Position numbers and translations under genes: made by a program. This document shows, one piece after another, positions 18,373 to 25,436 of a stretch of DNA of 25,436 nt; positions within the stretch are counted from its first letter, which is position 1; every line of letters begins with the position of its first letter. Below the pieces are notes generated by a model that was not told the DNA's origin, did not search any database, and saw only the letters and a list, made by a program, of their open reading frames with translations. The DNA comes from Botryllus schlosseri (lineage: Eukaryota; Chordata; Ascidiacea; Stolidobranchia; Styelidae). Where the stretch lies: contig ATSW01016792.1 of NCBI GenBank assembly GCA_000444245.1, forward strand, positions 1-25,436, given 5' to 3'.

Positions 18373-18684
18373 GCATGATGATAAACAATCCTTTGACATG
18401 CGAGGAATAATTAACGGATAAATTTTTCAGTCTAGCTTTGCTATCTGCATTGGGGGTCACTTGTTTGCGTGAATAAAACCTCTGCCAGTGTATTGCACAC
18501 TTCTCCACATCGTATAGCTGACGTATGGAATATCGTCCAAAGCATCTATCTCTAAGTAAAGTGTCCAAATATAGTTGCCGGTGCAAACCAAACCGATATG
18601 TCGCCGCCGCTCTATAATAGTTGTGATCAATTTACATTGCTACGAAATTGCAATTCGTAAAGCGAGAGATAAAGAGAGATAGTC
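18373..18684. other. Stretch between the transposon and the minus-strand gene's 3' end
   Basis: No feature was recognised. A 73-codon minus-strand frame (18365-18586) overlaps the transposon's flank and has no known domain. The receptor's missing last exon was looked for here without success. Confidence 0.5.
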
Positions 18685-18690
18685 TTTATT
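18685..18690 (-). promoter_or_regulatory. Poly(A) signal of the LU-CCP-VWA gene
   Basis: AATAAA on the minus strand, 339 bp after the stop codon at 19029-19031. It is the first such hexamer seen downstream on that strand, giving a 3'UTR of roughly 360 nt. Confidence 0.6.
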
Positions 18691-19028
18691 TACGTCCATT
18701 CGAAACGCGTAACAAATAGACAGCATGAATGATGAATGATACAGAAAAACAGCGCATACACAGTATTCGGTATCGAATATAGGAAAGATCGATACAACGT
18801 TAGAGGTCAATTAGTCTGATCACACCCGCATCTAACAGGTAGGCCTACACTGTCTTTACATGATTTGGTTGTAAAAAAGGTTAATAGAAAACTTTAAAGA
18901 GAAACCGTAAACAAACATTTATACAATGCACCCAAATAAACAGTGTTATTGATGCATTTTGAATTATACATCGATTCAGCAATCACAAAAACACAGCAAC
19001 GAAAAAATATATTGCATCTTCAAAACGT

Positions 19029-19202
19029 TTACGCCGAGCAGTTGATTTCGCATATTTTGCTGGTAGCTAATTGAACGAGATCGTCTTCAAAACTGTTGAT
19101 AACGTCGCTAACTTGCATGATGAGTTTTCTGTTACCGGTAATATCCATCAGCTGCTGCATGAACGAACGGTGATCCTTTCTCGAAATACCGAGGGCGATA
19201 AT
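19029..19202 (-). CDS. VWA exon 11: end of VWA domain and C-terminus
   Basis: Starts in phase 0 after CGTCTCAG. It reads IIALGISRKDHRSFMQQLMD, the last strand and helices of a VWA domain (position of xxVGVGxxxxxxELxxIA), and ends KICEINCSA-stop. Two cysteines in the last seven residues could pair with Cys327 before the domain or with each other. Encodes residues 465-521. Confidence 0.9.
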   Translation of the reverse strand: MIALGISRKDHRSFMQQLMDITGNRKLIMQVSDVINSFEDDLVQLATSKICEINCSA

Positions 19203-22016
19203 CTGAGACGGAAACGTATATTAGGCTGATGTGGCGTTACATAGGGGAGGGAATGTGGAATGGGCGGTGGGCACTAAACAGCTTGTATGTGAACAACACC
19301 TAGTAGCCTCTACAGCAGAGTTGGGCTCGACTGGAAAATTTCCAGGTTTTCCAAATTAGATTAGAATTAGATTACCGGGAGTTCGATCGAATTAGTCTGA
19401 TTATAATACAGCCAGAATTATCTTGCTGTCCAAGTCTGCTATGCAGACAACTATATCTCATCGTTAGCGCACGATAACACTCGAGCCCGATACAAAATTC
19501 GTGCATGGCACTTACGCCCAGTTTCTCCGACAAGAAAGCGTGTAACAAAGCTATCATGAACTTACATCAACACCACTTCCTCTGAGCTGTTTTGCTGCGC
19601 GTTTGATTTCGTCGTTTGATTTTCCATCAGTTAATATCCACAGCATGTCACTCACGCCTGGACGATTGTTCTGTTTGAAGACGTAGTCATGAGCGTAACG
19701 TAGAGCCTGACCGATGTGGGTTCCTGAAAGCGACAGACAAATCTGTAGCAAATCTTAGCAACAGCATACACCAGTCGCAGGGATGTTGAGCTCACCTCCG
19801 CCATTTTTCGGCATACTCTCAATAGCAGCCGTCAGAGTATCTATGTTCTCGTGGTCGCCAAAAAGAATTTGGGAATCGGTATCGATCTCTCTGTTGAAGC
19901 GGTACATTGCTATCTGTACGTTGTTGGGGGATATGTGGAATCGCCTGTAAACATGAAAAGAAACAAACTGTATTGCAAGATAGAGGACGCTTCTACTCGA
20001 GGTAATTAATGTATGCATTTGATAAGAGTGCAATTCGTAGTTATCCTGGTTGAGGATAAAAGCAAATATTATAATGCATTGTGAAGTCACAAGCTTCGTT
20101 GTGATGTTGTGAAGTCAGCCATGGCTCGACCGACAAGCTTGTCAGTTTATTTCCTCTTTGTGGTCGATGATATCAGCGTGAAAAGGATTTGATTTGCAAA
20201 TTATACCACCATCGTTTTCACGAGGCTACTTCAATGAAATTGACTAATTTCTACAACTAATAACACATTGACCGGTGGTAAATATAAATACCTATACCCA
20301 TCCGTGAAATTATCGTGATTGGTTTATAGCTAACTTTGTTTGTTTAATTAGGATCATTGAGATTAGATCATTGCCATCGTAAATCATTATAAATTTCATA
20401 AATATACAGCGTTGCTATTCCTGGTAACATGTACTAGATTGGAAATTGCCTTCACCTTAAGACACGAATCACAAATCTCTTCATTAAGACCCATTCTTCA
20501 CTCTTGATAGAGCCAGACGAATCAATGGCGATGACGATGTCTTTCTTCGCCGTAGGCGGACATACAACACCTATCAATAAAAAATGATATTATTGACCCT
20601 TCAGCTTATCTTCAGTCTCAGCAATACTGACCGCTACAGCAAGGCTTCCTCTGACTCCACTGAGCTCTTCCCTGTCTCCAAACACATCGAGTGCGATCGG
20701 TGTCAATAGGTGTAAGATACAGTCCGCTTCTTTCGCAATCAAATTTGCATACCGTTCCTAACGCGTTGTTATCAGTCGTACAATTTACGTCTCCATGTTT
20801 GAGCTCGCCAACATCATCACATTTAGCAGCTGTAGCATGAGCGAAGAAACTTTTAAATCATCCATAAGATCGGATATAAAGCAATTTCAACATACTTGGA
20901 CAGGTAGGGGGTTTGTCGTTCCATTGCGGTCCGGATTTTGTGTTAATGCACGAGACTGAAGACGGACCAGCAAGTTCATGGCGTTCGTTGCATGAGAATA
21001 TGCAATATGCACCGACTCTGTCGTCTCCAAAACATTTAACTCTTCCGTCTTTGGGTGCATGAACGCGTTGGCACATGGCTGTCAAAATATTTGATATCAG
21101 TTTCTTGATTGTACTTTCAATTATAATTTCAGTGACTTACGCAATTTACGACAAATGGGTAGCGCCCCAGTCCACATCGCAGTGTCATCAAATCTTCTGC
21201 ATAGAGCCTGAGTGTTTCCGACTAATACGTAACCCCGTTTACAAAAATATTTGCACGTGCTTCCAACGTATCTGCTTTTTTGGCAATACGCTCTTCCATT
21301 TACGGGCACTTTGGGGCGCCCGACACACTTTGCTGTTGATATAGATAATGGTAAATTTAGTCCATGTATAATTTTCAGGATAGTTTCATTCACTCACCTG
21401 AACTTGGTGGACTTGTGACATTCGCGAACACTGCAAAGAAAAGCACGTATGATAAATGTATTCCGGAAGGGAAATCTCGCGAAACTATAAAACTATATCG
21501 ATAGTACAGAAACGTACTTGTTTCGCACAACAATTCATTCTGGTTACAGTTGATTGTATTACAGCAGCACCGGCATACGGAGTTGTCGATGCCATTGTTA
21601 CATTGAGAAGGCAACCATGCGCTTCTTGGATTCTGAAAGGCAATGAACACTCATATTTATAATCTGTGACCAGAAGTTATTCAGGTAATTCATACTTGTA
21701 TATAGTTGTTTCCACAAGCATGACTCTCTTTGCAGCTTGTTCTGATAGTAGGCGTGCTTCCCCATCCGTTTGAAAAGCGCAGCTCAGTCTGGCATACATT
21801 CTGTGTTTTCTTACAAACCTGCATGCGTCCGAATTCGATGCATTGCGCGGCAGACCGGGCGTTTCTGCACCGCCAGCATCTCAAGGCTGTATTATAGAAC
21901 CAGCGTAATAAGTTTAATGGTGGTATATTTATACATGAATGTCACATTCAGTACAAACCTGTTGAAGTCGTGAGCAAGGTAGCAAGGAAAGCGAATACCA
22001 AGCGGATTGATATCAT
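19029..22016 (-). CDS. Secreted Ly6/uPAR (LU) - CCP x3 - VWA protein, complete, 521 aa
   Basis: Eleven coding exons, in order: 22016-21959, 21886-21696, 21632-21518, 21430-21398, 21332-21141, 21078-20896, 20829-20632, 20570-20456, 19944-19796, 19723-19566, 19202-19029. They total 1566 bp with every junction GT-AG and in phase. The product has a signal peptide (1-19), a three-finger LU domain (about 20-120), a linker with an NVT sequon, three six-cysteine CCPs (135-196, 199-257, 260-322) and a VWA domain (about 332-510) with MIDAS residues DxSxS at 340-344, Thr413 and Asp444. There is no transmembrane segment or GPI signal, so it should be secreted. Introns are mostly 61-87 bp. By domain type it should bind proteins or matrix in a metal-dependent way, perhaps in recognition or immunity (inference). 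The start is the first ATG, directly before a clean signal peptide. Confidence 0.93.
19203..19565 (-). other. Intron 10 of the LU-CCP-VWA gene, holding a hAT end fragment
   Basis: 363 bp, long for this gene. From 19316 on the + strand CAGAGTTGGGCTCGACTGG and then ATTAGATTAGAATTAGATTA match the reversed right end of the element at 17192-17515. Only one end of the element is visible. A 61-codon minus frame reading out of exon 10 through the intron is just intron. Confidence 0.65.
19566..20570 (-). CDS. VWA exons 8 to 10: core of the VWA domain
   Basis: Exon 8 (20570-20456) starts VVCPPTAKKDIVIAIDSSGS with the MIDAS DxSxS. Exon 9 (19944-19796) gives the RFHISPNNVQIAMYRFNREI strand and the helix ENIDTLTAAIESM. 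Exon 10 (19723-19566) gives GTHIGQALRYA with the MIDAS threonine and MLWILTDGKS with the MIDAS aspartate. Entry and exit phases are 1, 2, 1, 0 in order. Intron 8 is 511 bp (19945-20455), intron 9 is 72 bp. All five metal-coordinating positions are kept, so divalent-cation-dependent binding is likely. Confidence 0.93.
20632..20829 (-). CDS. CCP domain 3 exon
   Basis: A symmetrical phase 1-1 exon of 65 full codons plus split codons. Cysteines lie at the six positions of the selectin-type CCP: KCDDVGELKHGDVNC, ..TVCKFDC, RTRC, and the last in QWSQRKPCC. The domain ends CCS, with an extra cysteine straight after the terminal one and no Pro between. An NCT sequon overlaps the second cysteine. Confidence 0.88.
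20896..21078 (-). CDS. CCP domain 2 exon
   Basis: A phase 1-1 exon reading MCQRVHAPKDGRVKC, GAYCIFSCNERHELAGPSS, SC, QWNDKPPTCP. This closely follows the selectin CCP pattern (CxxLxAPxxGxxxC .. CxFxCxxGxxLxG .. C .. W ..PxC), including the buried Trp before the last cysteine. Confidence 0.93.
21141..21332 (-). CDS. CCP domain 1 exon
   Basis: A phase 1-1 exon reading KCVGRPKVPVNGRAYC, STCKYFCKRGYVLVGNT, ALC, MWTGALPIC: six cysteines, the YVLVG strand, and Trp before the last cysteine. It lies between a 33-bp linker exon and CCP 2. Confidence 0.93.
21398..21430 (-). CDS. 33-bp linker micro-exon
   Basis: A phase 1-1 exon reading FANVTSPPSS between two good splice sites (TTTCTTTGCAG and CAG|GTGAGT). 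It provides a Ser/Pro linker with an N-glycosylation sequon (NVT) between the LU and first CCP domains. Without it the flanking exons still join in frame, so skipping would be tolerated. Confidence 0.85.
21518..21886 (-). CDS. Ly6/uPAR (LU) three-finger domain, exons 2 and 3
   Basis: Exon 2 (21886-21696) begins LRCWRCRNA, the typical LxCxxC start of LU domains, and carries finger cysteines up to CKESHACGNN. Exon 3 (21632-21518) ends DNSVCRCCCNTINCNQN, the CCxxxxCN signature that closes the fold. An intron inside the domain (63 bp, phase 0) and a phase-1 start match the usual LU gene layout. LU domains are protein-binding and often sit at cell surfaces, but no GPI signal is present here. Confidence 0.9.
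21959..22016 (-). CDS. Signal peptide exon
   Basis: MISIRLVFAFLATLLTTST: a short basic n-region, a hydrophobic core and small residues at the end. The context ATATAATGA has A at -3. The exon ends in phase 1 at ACAG|GTTTGT. The LU domain starts two residues later. Confidence 0.9.
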
Positions 22017-22068
22017 TATATTTTCTATGTTCTGTTGTCTGATTAGATATGAATTGCTCGTTTACAGG

Positions 22069-22148
22069 CTGTAAAAATTTAAAAAATATATTTCCTTATT
22101 AAACACAACGCACGAGGAGAGCAACTCTTAGCCGACTTCGCAACTTAC
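22069..22148 (-). other. Probable 80-bp 5'UTR intron
   Basis: The minus strand shows a donor, TTAT|GTAAGT, at 22148 and an acceptor, TTTAAATTTTTACAG, ending at 22069, 52 bases before the ATG. The size is typical of this gene's other introns. The acceptor alone could also serve spliced-leader trans-splicing if the organism does that. Confidence 0.6.
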
Positions 22149-22239
22149 ATAATATATATCGGGGGCTGAGAATAGAGCTGAGATCCCTCTTCGTATTCGT
22201 TGCTATTTCGTATTTGATTGCAACCCACCATACTCAGTC

Positions 22240-22248
22240 TTATATATA
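22240..22248 (-). promoter_or_regulatory. TATA box of the LU-CCP-VWA gene
   Basis: TATATATAAG on the minus strand. Transcription would start near 22215, leaving a 5' exon of about 65 nt up to the donor at 22148. Position and strand fit the gene. No other promoter element was recognised. Confidence 0.5.
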
Positions 22249-22259
22249 CTAATTTTTGT

Positions 22260-22593
22260 GTTTGTAATTGTAAGTTTGGCGCGTATAGCCGCACCGTGTC
22301 TCATTCGAGCGTTATCTTTTCGATGCATCTCGTGACGCAGACGCGGTATGGTAAAGGACAAAATTTGACATTCAAAATCTCAGCAGCTGCGTCATCAATG
22401 TAGCGGCCGGTCCGAATGCATATCGCAGACTAAACATTCTTAGTCTTCCTGACATTTGTGTGATTATATGACACTTGAGGAGGCAATATTTTCTATAACT
22501 ACCCGACCTTTCTTAAGTTAAGTTCCACTGTTTCTAAATAGGCTACTTAGGATAAGCTGTCCTGACTCTCCAGCATGTCGATTGCCGATATAT
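22260..22593. other. Upstream region of the LU-CCP-VWA gene
   Basis: No gene. It contains the putative distal promoter region and no repeat that could be matched. A frame at 22218-22403 (+) has no domain. Confidence 0.5.
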
Positions 22594-23294
22594 GGACGGT
22601 ATGAGCGTGAGGTTCACGTTCGCGTTCTGTGTGTGGACCTCAGACATTTAGAGCTCACATCCACAAACGGACCTTGGTATTATAGGTTCTGCACTGAGAA
22701 CCTTTTTCACATATCACAATTTTTCACATCTTTGGTTGAAATTCTTTGCCTTTCCACTTCGGATCACTCTATGAATCACGCTGGCAGCAAAAAATCAACG
22801 CTCAGCGAGCATGCACCTTGCCAATCTCAAAAATTTTACTTGCTTTGTCAGAAAAGTTTGCTCGAAATATTCAGATTTCCGTTTATGAATATTTCGTGGC
22901 TCTCTGTTGTGAGCTTGACCCGCCATCACACATCATTAAGAACATGTAGATTGTAGGTAGTCAACGAATGATGCTTATTCAACCGATCAATGAAATTGAT
23001 ATTAAGAACACATATTTGTCTAATGTAAAAAATCTGGCAGGCGTGCGGGATCCATCTCGATTTGACGATTTTACGAGATTATTATAGTTGTTACATTTGG
23101 TGGCGCTTAAAAAGCTAGCATGTAACTCAGCATTGTCACATAATGTGGCCTGAGTCGTCGCTAGGTATCGTGTGTACAATGTACATTAATATATCCCTTC
23201 ACTGAAATGTAGGGTTGGAATTAGCAATATGACGTCATAGGCCCCCGTTCGCGTTCACACGCGAACCTGAACCTTTCAGGCGTTCGCACCATCC
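22594..23294 (+). mobile_element. Second hAT family, copy 2, about 701 bp
   Basis: Starts GGACGGTATGAGCGTGAGG and ends with the complement of GGATGGTGCGAACGCCTGA. Both ends continue into GGTTCACGTTCGCG-like inner repeats. The flanks CGATATAT and CTATACTG agree at 5 of 8 places, so the TSD is weak. It is collinear with 6971-7448 and 9438-9775 and carries the uninterrupted site of the element at 7449-9437. Frames here (22582-22956, 22746-22949) are not transposase-like. Confidence 0.75.
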
Positions 23295-23489
23295 CTATAC
23301 TGTATACAGAATGGACCCATTATTGGCTACACAACGAGGTCATGGTCTGATCAATGACGATCAATGTACTTTCACTTTTTCGGAGTACTCAAGTCGGTTT
23401 TGCTTACACGGACTTACTCACATGGTTATGATGATCTACTTCTATACTCCTCATTATTGTTTAGGCAAAACTGGATATATAACACTTAC

Positions 23490-23594
23490 TTTTTTACTTA
23501 ATTCGATATAGCTACTTCTTTTAGTATGCCCGAGCATGCCAACGATGAATTCTTTGACCATTTCTGGTTTCTCCTTATTTTCACCGGTGGCCAT
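23490..23594 (-). CDS. Candidate small first coding exon (unrecognised)
   Basis: 35 codons from ATG at 23594: MATGENKEKPEMVKEFIVGM then LGHTKRSSYIELSKK, ending exactly at a strong donor, AAAAAA|GTAAGTG. Without splicing it would run 11 more codons to a stop. Composition is protein-like and amphipathic, with no simple repeats. No following exon was recognised to the left, where a transposon and then the promoter of the next gene lie. It may be the first exon of an unknown gene, a remnant, or chance. Confidence 0.3.
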
Positions 23595-25010
23595 TCGTGC
23601 TTGATAAATTGATAATTAAAGGTTAGCGCTTGGCTGTGACCAGTAATCTACTAATCAAATGCGTATAGAGGCTTGCGGTTTTAATAATTACTATTTATGG
23701 CAATGGGAAAATTGTTAGGTAAATATGCCGGATTCATTTTCACCATTTGAGCTCGTATGTAGTAACAACAACATGTAGGCATGAACGGAAGAATCGACTA
23801 TATGGAGTAGGCGAAGCCGAAACTCTTGATCTACAAAAGAGCATCCGAGATATTCACGTGGTATGCATCAATTGAATGACTGCGACGTCTGTGACCCGCC
23901 TGCCATTTTATATTCAATATACACCCGTTTAACGGTATGACCAAGCGTCTATAATATGTCCCAGATACCATCAATTGATATGTTTGGAATTTATGATGAT
24001 ATAGTAGTATCGCGGTCTCCTTTCATAACATAACCGATTCATTTGTCGTGTTCTGTTTGTATTTTATTGATTTGATCCAATCAGCTTAATGTACAAATAG
24101 GTTGGTATTCATATTGTAATATATGATAATATTTGAAACTGGCTGAAAGATCTGCAATGAAGCTAGACAACTGATGAATACGTTTAAGTGAATATTTCGA
24201 ACTGCTACGTCGTCGAATTGGGCCAACAAATTATCAGTATATTTCAGTCATCTCATCAAGATTCTGTACGTTTAATATAGCCTCATGAATGCGACTTGCA
24301 GTAAATTTTAGAAGGATCCCGTTTTCGTGTTACTGAGGAACGAATACATTAACTGAATACGCCTCGAGGAAGGAAATGCATGAGTGATTGCAAACTGTCA
24401 AAATTGATGTGCGTGTTGCAAATTGCAGACCGTTTATGTCTCACTGCGGACTGACCGCAAATTCTTCATGAAATACATCCCCCTGTATCTTGAAACATTA
24501 CAGGGTGATCTCATCTGCAAACTTGATACAGGTATAGGAATAAAGGGATCCTTTACGTCAAACGTCTCACAGACAACAAAAAGGCCGTAAGCGATTATAT
24601 GTTCATCGATTCCAGAGAATTCGGAATAAGACGTCATAGTTATTTATTTTTAGGTCGAGATATCTTACGCTAACTAGAAGGTTAAACTTTGCAAAGGAAA
24701 TGAAATGATATCGTGCTATTAATTACATAATTGACATGCATTCGTAAACTTTGCAGCACTCCGTCATAAAGGCAACATTTGTTTTGCTGACGTGAAACAT
24801 GCTGTGTTTATGCGATGCCAACTAAATATATTCATAGCATCATCAAATTGACCGCGGTTAAGATTTCCCACGTGTCTGATTATTTCTGGAAATTTCTCGC
24901 CTTCCGTGCAACAACTGGCCATTTAGTTAGTAACTATTCCAGCAAAGAAGCTTTTGAATTGTTCAAGGTCTAGATTAGCGGATTCCAACTAGGCCCCTTA
25001 TAGGGTTCTT
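23595..25010. other. Unassigned intergenic stretch
   Basis: No exon, repeat end or RNA gene could be supported. A 67-codon minus-strand frame at 24434-24637 (MTSYSEFSGIDEHIIAYGLF...) looks protein-like in composition but has no known motif and no splice partners that could be fixed. Confidence 0.4.
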
Positions 25011-25436
25011 AGTAGGGTTGCTTTTAAAACAAATGGTTGTTCAAAACATTTTGTTTAAAACATGTTTGAAACAAAGGCGTTTTTAAAAAAACTTGTTTTT
25101 TTTTCTTCAAGTTGTATAATTATGCCATAATTGTGTAAATATTTACCAAAAAACATGTTGTATGAGCCTACGGACGACGATTACCACCCGATATAGCCGA
25201 CGTATACGATATGGGATGGTTAGAACCCTCGAAACAGTTGGTTCAACAGCTATAGTGCGTGGATATAGATCATTGGTACGGGATGAATGTTCTGATGATG
25301 ATGACCGCCGACCGTAAAAATGCTGCATGACGATGTAGTCCTGGTTAAAGATTTTTTTGGTCCATATATATGACAGGGGTTGAAACCCTATTTCGTCAAA
25401 GGAGCTATATTTACCCTATATTTTCAATTCTGAATA
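25011..25436 (+). mobile_element. Left end of another element, cut by the window edge
   Basis: AGTAGGGTTGCTTTTAAAAC followed by repeated, partly palindromic GTTTAAAACA / GTTCAAAACA / GTTTGAAACA units up to about 25110. The first bases resemble the AGTAGGGCTG end of the foldback at 8014 and the TAGGGCAAG end at 17576. The other end is outside the window, so borders and TSD cannot be tested. A 61-codon minus frame at 25143-25328 is not recognised. Confidence 0.45.

Noticed and set aside
18365-18586. Receptor last exon candidate around the Asn-Pro codons at 18387
   Set aside because: The frame closes after a few codons and has no hydrophobic helix.
22582-22956. 124-codon frame as a gene
   Set aside because: It lies wholly inside the hAT copy at 22594-23294 and is not conserved as a frame in the other copy at 6971.
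24434-24637. 67-codon minus-strand frame
   Set aside because: Protein-like composition but no recognisable motif, start context or splice partners. Kept only as a note within the unassigned stretch.

Overview
This is a eukaryotic (metazoan) window: split genes with GT-AG introns, AT-rich intergenic DNA, secreted cysteine-rich domains and many cut-and-paste DNA transposons. Very short introns (56 bp, and a run of 61-87 bp) next to transposon-swollen ones, a receptor of the LDLa/leucine-rich-repeat GPCR group, and a selectin-type CCP/VWA protein fit an invertebrate deuterostome, perhaps a tunicate. That species guess is inference only. No retroelement with reading frames, CRISPR array, rRNA or classical tRNA gene was recognised.

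Layout. 1-320: part of a GGACA-rich MITE. 1289-2041: a hAT-type MITE with a perfect 8-bp target-site duplication (TSD). 2092-12587 (+): the membrane half of a rhodopsin-class receptor, six exons whose phases all agree (2092-2221, 2360-2517, 2574-2755, 3509-3634, 5452-5850, 12427-12587). They give the end of an LDLa module and TM1 to TM6. The 5' part lies left of the window and no TM7 exon was found. Intron 4 holds a 606-bp foldback. Intron 5 (6.6 kb) is a transposon nest. 12870-18372: a further run of elements (hAT, MITE, a CACTG-ended element, two more subterminal-array elements). 19029-22248 (-): a gene that looks complete, 11 coding exons and 521 codons, encoding signal peptide, Ly6/uPAR three-finger domain, three six-cysteine CCP domains and a VWA domain with intact MIDAS residues, with a TATA box, a probable 5'UTR intron and a poly(A) signal. 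22594-23294: a second copy of one of the nested hAT elements. 23295-25436: mostly unassigned, with one candidate small coding exon on the minus strand and the start of another element at 25011.

The two host genes are convergent (+ and -) and nothing shows that they share a pathway. The receptor would signal from the cell surface to G proteins. The LU-CCP-VWA protein would be secreted and bind ligands or matrix.

The most distinctive signal is in the transposons. Three hAT-like elements with inverted terminal repeats carry hexamer arrays of one shared form, TTSTAR (TTCTAG, TTGTAA, TTCTAA), just inside both ends. The arrays run in the SAME direction at the two ends, and a fourth element with a different repeat unit does likewise. 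This is unexpected for elements whose termini are otherwise inverted repeats.
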